This document shows, in pieces, positions 17,705 to 26,806 of a stretch of 64,000 bases of DNA. Each line of letters begins with the position of its first letter. Position 1 is the first letter of the stretch. The stretch covers positions 54,522-118,521 of the forward strand of contig NBLN01000001.1 of NCBI GenBank assembly GCA_002084425.1, in the 5' to 3' direction. Under the pieces are notes generated by a model. It searched no databases, had not been told where the DNA came from, and saw only the letters and a list, made by a program, of their open reading frames with translations. The translations under genes were made by a program, and so were the position numbers. The stretch is from Desulfobacteraceae bacterium 4572_130 (GTDB lineage: Bacteria > Desulfobacterota > Desulfobacteria > Desulfobacterales > Desulfobacteraceae).

Positions 17705-20311
17705 TCAGACTTTATATACTTTAACAGCAACTGATGTTTCAACATTTCCTGTTATGGGATCATAATGCCTGAGATATGTAGGAAGAAGTTTGCAAAAATT
17801 ACTTCCTTTATTCTTTGCAATGGGTCTGCCCTTTGCCCATAATCCTCCTTGTCCTGAAATTCCAATAACCTTTGGATGTTGGGCTTCCATGGTTTTTATA
17901 ATTCCCTTTTCCTTTACATTATACTTGTTTTCTATCCATATAATATCACCATCTTTAAATCCTTTATCTCCAGCAAGTTTAGAATTCATGGTTATGGTAA
18001 AAGTGTAGGGACATAATTCACTTACCTCATCTATAAAAGGATTTTGAAATGTTGAATTATTAGTATGAAGAATATCTCTGTAAGAAAACGCAAGAAGATC
18101 AAACTCTTCATTTAACTCAACATGGGATGTAGGCCAGAACCAATCAGGAAGTGGGGTGTATTGACTAACATCAAGGTCAAGTTCAAAATTAGTATCTTTT
18201 AATATTTTTTCGACTGCTTTTTTGTCATGAATAAGAAACTCCATATAAACAGGACATCTTGATGCAACATGCCAACGCCAATAAACATCTTCTATAGGTT
18301 TATGCCAGGTTGCAAATCCCTGTTTTTCAATTTTTTCTGCATCTTTACCATAAATCCATTTAAGAAATCTGTCTCCAATTTCCTTCCAAGTAAGTTTTTC
18401 ATTGGGTTTTATTTTTAACTCTTCATCTTCAACACTGTAATAGTCATTCATAAGTGCATTAAACTTATCAAGAACTCCTACTCTATGGGCAACTTCAATA
18501 TATACATCCATAAAAAAACGACTTTCACCAACAGGTTTTGCAACCGGCTTTTGCATATGAACATACCAGTCTTCATAAGAAGGACTGCCACTAAAGAAAA
18601 ATGCATCAATTTCACTGCTCCAGCAGTCTTTTTCTAAATAACTTACATCTGGAAGTAAAATATCTGCTACAGCTTCATCTGTTTCATTGGACCAGATATC
18701 TATTTGAACCACAAACATATCTTTGAAAAAATCAACTGCTGCATTCCAGTCAGATTGACTTATAATGAAATTTGCAGCAATTCCAAATACCATTTCAGGC
18801 CTGGATTTCATTCCAAATTTTTCATAAATATAGTCTCTTTCCTTAACATATGGGATATGGGAAAGTGTTGAATGTGTCCAAAAATCAACACACCCTGAAT
18901 TTTTACATGGAATTGTTGGTGTATGTGGAGGCCAGGGCATATGGGAATAAAATACAGCAGGAATTAAAACTCCATCAGGTCCAATTTTTGGCAATCTTTC
19001 ATAATGTCCACCGGGATATTTTTGTCTTTTAGATGGCCACCCCATAGTTCCACCTGGCACATCTTCTGCTCCAACAAGCTGACTTAAAAGATCAATAGCT
19101 GCAACTTGATGAATTCCATTGGAATGTCCCTGGGCACCGCGAAATGTAACAGAAGAAACAGGTCTGTAGGGAAAATTTTTCCCTTCTATTGTAATTGTGC
19201 TTCCTATCTGGGCATTTTCAACCCATTCCTTTGCTACCTGCACAATTGTTCCAACAGGAACTGTGCTTATTTCCGAAGCCCATTTAGGTGTGAATTGTTT
19301 TAAATGTTTTTTTAGTCTTGTAAAACATGGTTTTACCTTTTCTCCCTTATACTCATATTCGCCTTCCAAGGCAAAATCCTCAAATGCAATGGAATCATCA
19401 TCAAATTTTTTAATTTTATTTGCTTTTTCATCATATACAAAGGGTTTTTTACTTTTTTCATCCCTTATAAATGTTCCATCCTCTTTTATAAGATAAACAA
19501 GATTTGTCTTTGCCTTAATATACAAAGAATCAAATACTTTAAGAGTATTTAAAATATAATTTGCTATGGCAAGTCCCACAGCAGTATCTGTTCCCGGAAG
19601 AATAGGTACCCATTGAGTTGCTTTTCCACCTGCAAAATTACCCATTGGATCAAATACAACTTCTTTAATTCCGCCCCTTACTGCATCAGCTCTTAATCTT
19701 GCATTTGTCATAGCTGAATGCCCGGAGCCTGTACCTTTACTAGATCCCCATTTAAGTACATATTTTGTGTATTTCCAATCTGGAGCAATTGACCATGCAC
19801 CATGAATAAGTCCTCCAAGCATATGAGCTGCATTGCCACAGTGAAGACTTCCTCCCCCAATAATAAAATTCCCATTATCCTCAACTCCAAAGGCTTTTGC
19901 ATAAATATATGGCTGATTATGAGGACCATCACTTGCCCGCATGGTTTGATTGGTAAATATGATTTTATTGGGATCATCATCCATGATTTTTTTCATTTTT
20001 GTTGAAATTTCATCCAAGGCTTCTTCCCATGAAATTTCCTTCCATTTAGGATCAACTCCTATTCCCTTTTCAGGATTAGTACGCCTTAATGGTTTTTTAA
20101 GACGATTAGGATCATGGTAATACATGAGTCCTGCAACTCCTTTACCACAAAGCCCTGCTCCAGTACCGCCCATGGTGCTTTCTTTAATACCTTCAATTTT
20201 TACTGGAACACCATTAATTACTCTTACTTTGGCAGCACATCCGCAATAGCAAACGCCGCATGTGGTATTAATCCATTTATCTTCCCATATTTCATCTGTT
20301 TTATATGTCAT
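17705..20311 (-). CDS. Molybdopterin oxidoreductase, catalytic subunit (PadB-like)
   Basis: 868 residues of the DMSO reductase family. The N-terminal cluster motif is C18-x2-C21-x3-C25 (plus C23) with GLCGKG further on; GGGSLHCGNAAHMLGG near residue 150 offers a Cys that could bind the metal; the C-terminal dinucleotide-binding domain ends with GQGGLWAKGRP and YLRHYDPITGN. No twin-arginine signal, so it is cytoplasmic. With the Fe-S and NrfD-type subunits it matches the three-subunit phenylacetyl-CoA:acceptor oxidoreductase PadBCD, which makes phenylglyoxylate. Other arylacetate or sulfur-compound enzymes of this family remain possible. Confidence 0.85.
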   Translation of the reverse strand: MTYKTDEIWEDKWINTTCGVCYCGCAAKVRVINGVPVKIEGIKESTMGGTGAGLCGKGVAGLMYYHDPNRLKKPLRRTNPEKGIGVDPKWKEISWEEALDEISTKMKKIMDDDPNKIIFTNQTMRASDGPHNQPYIYAKAFGVEDNGNFIIGGGSLHCGNAAHMLGGLIHGAWSIAPDWKYTKYVLKWGSSKGTGSGHSAMTNARLRADAVRGGIKEVVFDPMGNFAGGKATQWVPILPGTDTAVGLAIANYILNTLKVFDSLYIKAKTNLVYLIKEDGTFIRDEKSKKPFVYDEKANKIKKFDDDSIAFEDFALEGEYEYKGEKVKPCFTRLKKHLKQFTPKWASEISTVPVGTIVQVAKEWVENAQIGSTITIEGKNFPYRPVSSVTFRGAQGHSNGIHQVAAIDLLSQLVGAEDVPGGTMGWPSKRQKYPGGHYERLPKIGPDGVLIPAVFYSHMPWPPHTPTIPCKNSGCVDFWTHSTLSHIPYVKERDYIYEKFGMKSRPEMVFGIAANFIISQSDWNAAVDFFKDMFVVQIDIWSNETDEAVADILLPDVSYLEKDCWSSEIDAFFFSGSPSYEDWYVHMQKPVAKPVGESRFFMDVYIEVAHRVGVLDKFNALMNDYYSVEDEELKIKPNEKLTWKEIGDRFLKWIYGKDAEKIEKQGFATWHKPIEDVYWRWHVASRCPVYMEFLIHDKKAVEKILKDTNFELDLDVSQYTPLPDWFWPTSHVELNEEFDLLAFSYRDILHTNNSTFQNPFIDEVSELCPYTFTITMNSKLAGDKGFKDGDIIWIENKYNVKEKGIIKTMEAQHPKVIGISGQGGLWAKGRPIAKNKGSNFCKLLPTYLRHYDPITGNVETSVAVKVYKV

Positions 20312-20403
20312 AAATCCCCCTATAAGGAATATCTAAATTTAAAATATAAATGAGTATATAAAAAATTTCATATACAAAGCATAGTATTTTAAAGTGTTAA
20401 AGA

Positions 20404-20452
20404 AATACTAGAACAAAGTAGATGAAAAAATTTTACAACACCATTAATCAAT
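20404..20452 (-). repeat. R3 repeat at the PadC-like gene end
   Basis: Reverse strand: TTGATTAATGGTGTTGTAAAA, then TTTTTTCATCTAC, TTTGTTCTAGTATT. The stop codon of the Fe-S subunit (GAT TAA) lies in its first bases. It is the same long form as at 15234-15286 and 21725-21775. Confidence 0.7.
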
Positions 20453-21106
20453 ATAATAAACTGCTGGGTCTGTACCAAATTCAGGTCGTAGCTGCTTACC
20501 TTTTTTTTCCATAATCAGTCTTGATACTGTACTTTCAGGATCCTCAAGATCACCAAATATTCTAGCTCCAACAGGACATGTAACAACACATGCAGGAGAA
20601 GCATCATCATCTATACCCGGAATTAGTCCATTTTCAATGCCTTGATCAACTCGTTCATAACAAAAATTACATTTTATTACTGTTCCAACTTGAAAGGGAT
20701 AAAGTTTTTCACCAATTATTTCAAATTCAGTTTTTCCCTGTCCCGGAAAATATTCAGCATCCTTTATATTTTTATCATAATAGGTTCGCTGCTGATAGGG
20801 ACAGCTTACAATGCAGGCTCTACAACCTGCACATTTATTATAATCTACCATTACAATACCGTCTTCCCGCTGAAATGTTGCATTGGTAGGACAAACTTCA
20901 ACACAAGCTGCATCATCACAATGATTACAAAGTACAGGATATATAAGTTTTCTACTGGTGGGAAATTTTCCAGTTTCTCCAATAAGAACTCTATTCCAAA
21001 ATACTTTTGGAGGAAGAAAGTGCTCCTCTTTGCAGGCAATAGTACATCCCCAACAAGCTATACACCTTTTAATATCTATGACCATTCCCCATCTTGGCAT
21101 AATCAC
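20444..21106 (-). CDS. DmsB/PadC-like Fe-S electron-transfer subunit
   Basis: 220 residues with four [4Fe-4S] groups: CIACWGCTIAC near 15-25, CNHCDDAACVEVC near 60-72, CAGCRACIVSC near 92-102, and CNFC at about 146-149 with CVVTC near 172. This is the standard four-cluster wire between a molybdopterin subunit and an NrfD anchor. Two possible starts, ATG 21106 and ATG 21100, are both close to a ribosome-binding site (AAAGGAG). It lies 132 bases upstream of the catalytic gene and begins the PadCBD-like operon. Confidence 0.88.
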   Translation of the reverse strand: MIMPRWGMVIDIKRCIACWGCTIACKEEHFLPPKVFWNRVLIGETGKFPTSRKLIYPVLCNHCDDAACVEVCPTNATFQREDGIVMVDYNKCAGCRACIVSCPYQQRTYYDKNIKDAEYFPGQGKTEFEIIGEKLYPFQVGTVIKCNFCYERVDQGIENGLIPGIDDDASPACVVTCPVGARIFGDLEDPESTVSRLIMEKKGKQLRPEFGTDPAVYYID

Positions 21107-21174
21107 TCCTTTACTGTTAAATAGTTTTCCATAGCATCTCTAATATATTATATTCTAATATTCTTTTAAAATTT

Positions 21175-21411
21175 TCATATATGATTACTTGCTATATATA
21201 AAGTATCAGGACAAAAATCCTGTCCATGTTTCCATTGAATGCTACCCATAACGGGTTTTACAGTTTTAAACATATTTAGTTCTTTTAGTTTTTTAAATAT
21301 ACCTTTATTTAAATAGGGTTTTACATCAAAAACTTTTTCTTCCCCATTATCAAATATAATATTAATTGTATAATCATTATTGGGAATAACATTTTTTACT
21401 CTGGGGTTCAT
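21175..21411 (-). CDS. DUF2442 protein
   Basis: 78 residues; RVKNVIPNNDYTINIIFDNGEEKVFDVKPYLNKGIFKKLK and VMGSIQWKHGQDFCPDTLYI are the typical DUF2442 pattern. DUF2442 genes often pair with DUF4160 genes in a small two-gene module suspected to be toxin-antitoxin-like, though no activity is established. Here the DUF4160 partner ends nine bases upstream but carries an in-frame stop. It is unrelated to the flanking catabolic genes and was probably inserted between the two operons. Confidence 0.8.
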   Translation of the reverse strand: MNPRVKNVIPNNDYTINIIFDNGEEKVFDVKPYLNKGIFKKLKELNMFKTVKPVMGSIQWKHGQDFCPDTLYIASNHI

Positions 21412-21420
21412 AAAATCACC

Positions 21421-21690
21421 TCATTTTAAAGGATCAATTTTAAATATTTCTTGACCATTTATGGCTAATTCCCAGTCAGCTAATAATTCATCTTTGTGAA
21501 TTTCTATCCATGCTTATACAAGTCTTGTTTTATTAGATTTTAGATTACCTGATATAAGTTCACCCTCAGTAATAGAAAATACAGCTTCTTGGTCTTGATA
21601 CTTAACATGTATATGCGGCAATTTGTGTTTTTGATTGTCAAAAAAATACATTGAAATGATAATTCCATAAAACATTGAAATAATTGCCAT
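21421..21690 (-). pseudogene. DUF4160 pseudogene with in-frame stop
   Basis: Reading from ATG 21690 (AGAGG eight bases upstream) gives MAIISMFYGIIISMYFFDN, then HKLPHIHVKYQDQEAVFSI and SNKTRLV, then TAA at 21516-21514, then AWIEIHKDELLADWELAING and a final TGA at 21423. The PHIHV and LLADWELA segments are DUF4160 hallmarks and run across the stop in one frame, so a single C-to-T change (CAA to TAA) explains the loss. The DUF2442 partner downstream is intact. Confidence 0.88.
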
Positions 21691-21724
21691 TATTATAACC
21701 TCTTAAAAGCTAATCTTGAAAAAA

Positions 21725-21775
21725 ATAATAGAACACAATATATAGATTTTTTTTATAATCCCATCAATTTTTGAT
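21725..21775 (-). repeat. R3 repeat at the KorC-like gene end
   Basis: Reverse strand: AAATTGATGGGATTATAAAAA, then AAATCTATATATTG, TGTTCTATTATT. The TGA stop of the gamma subunit is inside TTGATGG. Confidence 0.6.
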
Positions 21776-22315
21776 TAATATCTTTACTTCATCAAAGCCT
21801 CTTTTTGCACATCTTGCATTTGCTTCAAGTTTTTCCCCTTGAAAATAATCTTTAAAACTTTCAATAACAGGCTTTAAATCAATAGTACCAGTTACCTTTG
21901 CAAAGGCTCCTAGAAGACAGGTGTTTGGCATTGCCATGCCAATTTCTTCAATTGATATTGTATTGGCATCTATGCTGCCTATTGTTTCTAAATTTTCATG
22001 GGATATATCATTGGGATCATTATCATAATTAATTATCATTATGCCCCCTGAAACAAGTCCTTGAAATACAGCAGATGAATTTTTCTGGGAAGGATCAAGG
22101 ACCATAAGAATATCTGGATTATATATTTGTGTTTTTTCTCTGATTGGTTCTTTGCTAAATCGTCCAAACGCTGTTACAGGAGCTCCTCTTCTTTCAAAAC
22201 CAAACATTGGAAAACTTGCACCATATTTTTTTATTTTAACAAAGGCAGTAGCAAGAATTTTGGATGCCATAACAGCTCCCTGACCTCCTCTGCCGTGGAA
22301 TCTTACTTCAATCAT
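21764..22315 (-). CDS. 2-oxoacid:ferredoxin oxidoreductase, gamma subunit
   Basis: 183 residues. MIEVRFHGRGGQGAVMASKILATA and FPMFGFERRGAPVTAFGRFS are the signature of the gamma (KorC/PorC) domain, which helps bind CoA. The ATG overlaps the beta-subunit stop by four bases. It is the last gene of the korDABC-order operon. The position beside PadBCD-like genes suggests phenylglyoxylate:acceptor oxidoreductase (PadE equivalent); pyruvate or another 2-oxoacid is the alternative. Confidence 0.92.
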   Translation of the reverse strand: MIEVRFHGRGGQGAVMASKILATAFVKIKKYGASFPMFGFERRGAPVTAFGRFSKEPIREKTQIYNPDILMVLDPSQKNSSAVFQGLVSGGIMIINYDNDPNDISHENLETIGSIDANTISIEEIGMAMPNTCLLGAFAKVTGTIDLKPVIESFKDYFQGEKLEANARCAKRGFDEVKILIKN

Positions 22316-23250
22316 TTTATCTCCTTTTCAAGTTTTGTCATAGCCTTTATAATTGAGTATTCATAATCAATATCTTTTTGTAATATATCAAGCTCCTGAT
22401 CTGACAAATGATTAAATTTTTTTATAAGTTTTGTATATTCTTTTACAGGTTTTGGTTTTTTTACTTGTTTTGAAAAAGAAAAATTTCCATTTAAAGCTTC
22501 CCATAAGGGAAAATAATTTGTTTTAACAGCTTTGCGGCAGAGCTCAATGGACATATCAGGACCAACACCCCACCCAGTTGGACATGGACAAAAAACATGA
22601 AGATAGCAAAATCCCTTTTCCTTTATTTGTTTTGCCTTTAAAAGTTTTTGTGCAAGATCTTCAAGATTACTCATGGTTGCAGTGGCAGCATAAGGAATTT
22701 TATGCATTGCCATTATCATGGCAAGATTTTTTCTTCTTAGATTTTTACCTCTGGAATTAACTCCAACCTGAGTTGTTGTGGTTCTTGCCCCAAAGGGAGT
22801 TGTACTGCTTCTTTGAATACCAGTATTCATATATCCTTCATTATCATAGCAAATATATATAAAAGGTTCATTTCTCTCAGCAGCTCCAGAAAGATTTCCA
22901 AACCCTATGTCAGCAGCAGTTCCATCTCCATTAAAGCAAATAACAGTATTATCAATACCTGCTCTGTTATAGTATCTTACAAGACCTGTGGCATTGGCAG
23001 CAGCCCCTGTCATTAATGTGCCATAGTAGGATAGTTTATGCCACGAACCTGTATTCTGTCCCATTAAAACAGGCGCAGAGCATGATGGTGTACCTGTTAT
23101 CACAATATCATTTCCCAAAACCTGAGGTATAAATCTCACAAGAAGTTCTAATGGACATCCTGCACAAAATGCAACACCCTTTGCAAAAGGGTCTTCATGC
23201 TTTAGATAATCAAAAACCTTTGAAAGCCTTTTTTTCTTTTTTTCAACCAT
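22312..23250 (-). CDS. 2-oxoacid:ferredoxin oxidoreductase, beta subunit (TPP-binding)
   Basis: Binds thiamine diphosphate and a [4Fe-4S] cluster. 312 residues from ATG 23250, chosen because GGAGG sits eight bases upstream; a frame nine codons longer exists. CAGCPLE near the N-terminus and TGTPSCSAPVLMG supply cluster cysteines; GDGTAADIGFGNLSGAAERN with YDNEGYMNTGIQRSSTTPFG is the TPP motif; FCPCPTGWG follows. Start and alpha-subunit stop are one base apart. The pattern is closest to PorB/PadI-type beta subunits. Confidence 0.93.
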   Translation of the reverse strand: MVEKKKKRLSKVFDYLKHEDPFAKGVAFCAGCPLELLVRFIPQVLGNDIVITGTPSCSAPVLMGQNTGSWHKLSYYGTLMTGAAANATGLVRYYNRAGIDNTVICFNGDGTAADIGFGNLSGAAERNEPFIYICYDNEGYMNTGIQRSSTTPFGARTTTTQVGVNSRGKNLRRKNLAMIMAMHKIPYAATATMSNLEDLAQKLLKAKQIKEKGFCYLHVFCPCPTGWGVGPDMSIELCRKAVKTNYFPLWEALNGNFSFSKQVKKPKPVKEYTKLIKKFNHLSDQELDILQKDIDYEYSIIKAMTKLEKEIK

Positions 23251-23251
23251 A

Positions 23252-24472
23252 CTAATTACCTCCATGATTTTCATCATATGAAACCCATGTTACTTCAGGA
23301 ACATCCTCACCTTTGGAGCCTGCTATTATTAGATCAATCATTTTTTTGACATTATCTTTTTTAATATCTGTATTAGCTATACCATCAATAAAGCTTAGAA
23401 TTTTTGTATCACCAATATCTGATAAAAAAGATCTTAATTCTACACAAATAGGTCCATGTTTAAAACCAAAGCAAAGACTTCTATCCACAACACCAACACA
23501 TTTTTTTCCTTTAAGTGCCTGAACAATTTTTTCATTGGGAAAGGGTCTAAACATTCTAAGCCTTAAAAGTCCTATTTTAATTCCATGTTTACGCTTTTCA
23601 TCAATAACAGTTTTTATAGTTCCACACATGCTTCCAGAGGCAAGCAAAGCAATATCTGCATCATAAAGCTTATATTCTTCAACTTGTCCCCCATAATTTT
23701 TATTAAATTTTTTTTCAAACTCCAGATTTATTTGTTCAAATTTTCCCTTGGCACGCTCCATTGCCTGACAGTGTTTGTGGCGCATTTCCATATACCCACC
23801 AAGAATTCCATGAGAGCCACAACCAAGCAGTTCACCCGGCATAAGTTTAGTCCTTTCAGGCTGTTGTTTCAGTACACTAAGAAAATCATCTACATTTTTT
23901 TGAAAAGGAATTTCTACCCGTTCAGCCATATATGAAAGATAAAATCCATCATAATGAACCATAACAGGTATTTGAATATCATGGTCTTCAGCAAGACGAT
24001 ATGCCATTATTACCATATCAAGTATCTCCTGGCAGTCTTCTGCTATTAAAAATATCCAGCCGCAATCTCTGGTACTTATCATATCCTGCTGGCCTGAAGA
24101 CACTGCAATCATTCCAGGTGTTTCCCGATTTACATTTACCATTACAACTGGAGCCCTTGCTCCTGCTGTAACAAGAATAGCATCATACATAAATACCAAA
24201 CCCCAGGATGAGGTGGCAGTAAAAACACGACCTCCTGCAAGGGATGCAGCTGTAATTGAATTCATAGCTGAATTTTCACCTTCAACATTAATTATTTCAG
24301 CATCAAGCTTTCCTGATGCATGATATTGCGCAAGTTTTTCTACAACTTCTGTCTGGGGAGTAATTGGATAAGCAGCAACAATATCAGGCCTACATAAAGT
24401 AGCTGCCAATGCTGCTGTTTCATTTCCGGTCATTACTTTAACTTCAGATTTGTTATTTAGTTTTGTCTTCAT
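23252..24472 (-). CDS. 2-oxoacid:ferredoxin oxidoreductase, alpha subunit
   Basis: 406 residues. TGNETAALAATLCRPDIVAAYPITPQTEVVEKLA, EGENSAMNSITAASLAGGRVFTATSSWGLVFM and SSGQQDMISTRDCGWI are the alpha-subunit (KorA/PorA/PadG) domain I and II motifs. It oxidatively decarboxylates a 2-oxoacid to acyl-CoA together with beta, gamma and delta. It overlaps the delta gene by ATGA, with AAGGGAG upstream. By context phenylglyoxylate (product benzoyl-CoA) is the best guess for the substrate. Confidence 0.93.
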   Translation of the reverse strand: MKTKLNNKSEVKVMTGNETAALAATLCRPDIVAAYPITPQTEVVEKLAQYHASGKLDAEIINVEGENSAMNSITAASLAGGRVFTATSSWGLVFMYDAILVTAGARAPVVMVNVNRETPGMIAVSSGQQDMISTRDCGWIFLIAEDCQEILDMVIMAYRLAEDHDIQIPVMVHYDGFYLSYMAERVEIPFQKNVDDFLSVLKQQPERTKLMPGELLGCGSHGILGGYMEMRHKHCQAMERAKGKFEQINLEFEKKFNKNYGGQVEEYKLYDADIALLASGSMCGTIKTVIDEKRKHGIKIGLLRLRMFRPFPNEKIVQALKGKKCVGVVDRSLCFGFKHGPICVELRSFLSDIGDTKILSFIDGIANTDIKKDNVKKMIDLIIAGSKGEDVPEVTWVSYDENHGGN

Positions 24473-24750
24473 TTAAACTCCCTTTCTAAAATCATGGAAA
24501 TTGCATTTTTCGGACACTCTTTGGCACAAATTCCACAACCTTTACAAAAATTAAGATCAGGAACAAAAGTATTATCTAATTGTTCCATACATTGTACAGG
24601 GCAGTAAATAGCACAAAATCCACAATATATGCAGTTATCATTATCTATCAAAGGTCTTTTTGTTCGCCAGCTTCCTGTATCAGAACATAAAAACTCTTTA
24701 CTAGCATCAGACCATGGACCCTCGTGTTTAAAGTAAGTATTATTTGCCAT
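24469..24750 (-). CDS. 2-oxoacid:ferredoxin oxidoreductase, delta (ferredoxin) subunit
   Basis: 93 residues with two [4Fe-4S] sites: CIYCGFCAIYCPVQC near 41-55 and CKGCGICAKECPKN near 69-82. It carries electrons from the TPP/Fe-S subunits to a ferredoxin. ATG 24750 has a strong AAAGGAGGAACC upstream and is the first gene of the operon; the promoter must be in the 477-bp gap shared with flgF. The N-terminal 40 residues are typical of PorD-type subunits. Confidence 0.92.
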   Translation of the reverse strand: MANNTYFKHEGPWSDASKEFLCSDTGSWRTKRPLIDNDNCIYCGFCAIYCPVQCMEQLDNTFVPDLNFCKGCGICAKECPKNAISMILEREFK

Positions 24751-25227
24751 TACAACAGGTTCCTCCTTTTTCCCATATATATTTTCTAAGTGTGTTACCT
24801 TTTATTATTGAAGTGATTATAATTATTAAAATACGATTTTGTTTTTTAAGCTGAAAAAAAAAAGTCAAAGAACATTAATTGTTCCCATTTGTTGGCTGAT
24901 AGAACTAATAAATTTAACAATTTTAGATAGGATTTCAAAAGGTGATTAATAATGCTGTTCTTTAATCATTTTTATTAAATTCTTCTGATAAATTTTTGTT
25001 AAGTTAATCATAATTTATTATAGGATGCAGGAAGAAATAACCATTATATTTATCTTTAATAATATATAGTAAAAAAAAATATAATTAAAGCTGAAAATAA
25101 AGTCAAAAGACTTTTTGAATATATTAAAAAAACAAATACATACCTTTCTATATTTCATCAATTTTGAATTTATGTTTGGCATTTATATTGCATCGCATAG
25201 TTTAAAAATAATTTAAGGGGAAAAATT
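24751..25227. other. Divergent intergenic region korD/flgF
   Basis: 477 bp without a credible gene. It holds the korD ribosome-binding site at its left end and a sigma-54-type flgF promoter at its right end. The middle is featureless AT-rich DNA with no R1, R2 or R3 copy recognised. Confidence 0.7.
25176..25192 (+). promoter_or_regulatory. Sigma-54-type promoter of the flgF operon
   Basis: TTTGGCATTTATATTGCAT has the invariant GG (25178-25179) and GC (25190-25191) separated by ten bases, with TTGGCA and TTGCA around them. Transcription would start near 25203, about 25 bases before flgF. Confidence 0.8.
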
Positions 25228-25908
25228 ATGATTCTTGAAATGACAAGACCTGTTCAAGGAGGTCTCAGACAGGAAAGAAAACTTGATGTAACATCCAATC
25301 ATTTAGCTAATGTCAGCACTCCTGGTTTTAAAAAAGATGTTGTTAGTTTTACTAGATTTTTTAATGCTCGAATGAATACAGATATGACTCAGGCAGAAGT
25401 TCATAGAACTGGGAATACTCTAGATTTAGCTTTGACTGATGAGGGATTTTTCAAGGTGCAAACTCCTCTTGGTGTAAGATATACTAGGAATGGCTCATTT
25501 ACACTTGATAATAATGGTGTTCTAGTTGATCAAAAAGGTAATATGGTTCTTGGAAAAAATGGTCCCATTATTTTAAACGCAGAAAATATTTATATTAATA
25601 AAATAGGCGAAGTTGAAGCAGATGGAGCAATTATTGATAGACTTGATATTGCAACCTTTGATGTTACTGAAAGACTTCAAAAGGAAAGTGGAGATAATTT
25701 TGTTTATAAAGGATTTTCAACAGATGAAAAAGAGCCTGTAAATATTTCAGTTGAACAAGGTGCTCTTGAATCTTCAAATGTAAATGCTGTTCATGAAATG
25801 GTAACAATGATTGATCATCATAGAATGTATGAAACTTTTCAAAAAATAATGCTTACCTTTGACGAAATAGATGGAAAAGCAATAAATGACTTAGGTAAAC
25901 TTAGATAA
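25228..25908 (+). CDS. flgF: Flagellar proximal/distal rod protein FlgF
   Basis: 226 residues of the flagellar basal-body rod/hook family. The N-terminal SNHLANVSTPGFKKD motif, the central TDEGFFKVQTPLGVRYTRNGSFTLDNNG and the C-terminal SNVNAVHEMVTMIDHHRMYETFQK are all present. It precedes flgG, as in most flagellar operons, and is shorter than FlgG, which supports FlgF. AAGGGG lies upstream of the ATG, and a sigma-54 promoter drives the operon. Confidence 0.93.
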   Translation: MILEMTRPVQGGLRQERKLDVTSNHLANVSTPGFKKDVVSFTRFFNARMNTDMTQAEVHRTGNTLDLALTDEGFFKVQTPLGVRYTRNGSFTLDNNGVLVDQKGNMVLGKNGPIILNAENIYINKIGEVEADGAIIDRLDIATFDVTERLQKESGDNFVYKGFSTDEKEPVNISVEQGALESSNVNAVHEMVTMIDHHRMYETFQKIMLTFDEIDGKAINDLGKLR

Positions 25909-25914
25909 TTTTCA

Positions 25915-26007
25915 AATAACTGCCATAAGGCAGATCTAGTTTTTAATTTTTGATTTGCCTTACAACAAAATATAAAAAAATATTAAGTAGTTATAAGTTC
26001 ATATAAA
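25915..26007 (+). repeat. R1 leader repeat, copy 2
   Basis: AACTGCCATAAGGCAGATCT, TTTTTAATTTTTGATTTGCC, TTACAACAAAATAT, ATATTAAGTAGTTATAAG, TTCATATAAACGG. It ends 16 bases before the flgG ATG, in the orientation of the gene. Confidence 0.85.
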
Positions 26008-26023
26008 CGGAAAGGGGGAATAT

Positions 26024-26806
26024 ATGATAAAAGCATTATGGACATCAGCAACTGGTATGCATGCTCAACAAATGCAAACAAATGTTGTTGCAAATAATCT
26101 TGCCAATACAAGTACAGCAGGTTTTAAAAAATCCAGAGCAAATTTTCAGGATCTTATGTATCAGACTATACTTATAGCTGGAGCAACAACACCCGGTGGG
26201 GGACAAATACCAACAGGTATTCAAATTGGTATGGGAGTTAAGCCTGCAGGAGTTCAAAAAATTTTTACTCAAGGTGATTATAAGCAAACAGGAAATCATC
26301 TTGATTTTGCCATTCAAGGAGAAGGATTTTTCAGGGTCATTCATGGAGATGAAGAACTTTATACAAGAGCAGGAAACTTTACATTAGATAGTGAGGGCTA
26401 TATTACAACTCCAAATGGTGACAGACTACAGCCTGAAATTGTTATACCCCCTGAAGCAGTTTTGTTAACTCTTCAAGATAATGGGACTTTAACAATTCAT
26501 GGAACTGGTAATGAAATTCTAGGAACTGAGCAAATTCTTGTAACTTCATTTATTAATTCTGCAGGACTTTTTGCAACTGGTGATAATTTATTAAGAGAAA
26601 CAGAAGGTTCTGGACCTCCCACAGAAGGAATACCAGGAGAGGGAACTTTAGGCACAGTTACCAATAATTACCTTGAAATGTCTAATGTAAATGTTGTGGA
26701 AGAAATGGTTGCAATGATTGTGGGACAGCGTGGTTATGAGGCAAATTCAAAATCAATTCAAACCGCAGACAGTATGCTGGGATTAGCAAATGGTCTTAAA
26801 AGATAA
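26024..26806 (+). CDS. flgG: Flagellar distal rod protein FlgG
   Basis: 260 residues. MIKALWTSATGMHAQQMQ and VVANNLANTSTAGFKKSRANFQDLMYQ, then DFAIQGEGFFRV and YTRAGNFTLDSEGYI, and the C-terminal LEMSNVNVVEEMVAMIVGQRGYEANSKSIQTADSML are diagnostic of FlgG, the distal rod subunit joining the rod to the hook. GGGGGAA precedes the ATG. The 3' end overlaps flgA by 17 bases. Confidence 0.97.
   Translation: MIKALWTSATGMHAQQMQTNVVANNLANTSTAGFKKSRANFQDLMYQTILIAGATTPGGGQIPTGIQIGMGVKPAGVQKIFTQGDYKQTGNHLDFAIQGEGFFRVIHGDEELYTRAGNFTLDSEGYITTPNGDRLQPEIVIPPEAVLLTLQDNGTLTIHGTGNEILGTEQILVTSFINSAGLFATGDNLLRETEGSGPPTEGIPGEGTLGTVTNNYLEMSNVNVVEEMVAMIVGQRGYEANSKSIQTADSMLGLANGLKR

Noticed and set aside
21514..21516. 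Stop codon in DUF4160 as a recoded (read-through) codon
   Set aside because: TAA has no known recoding in bacteria of this type and no stimulatory structure is visible; a point mutation is simpler.
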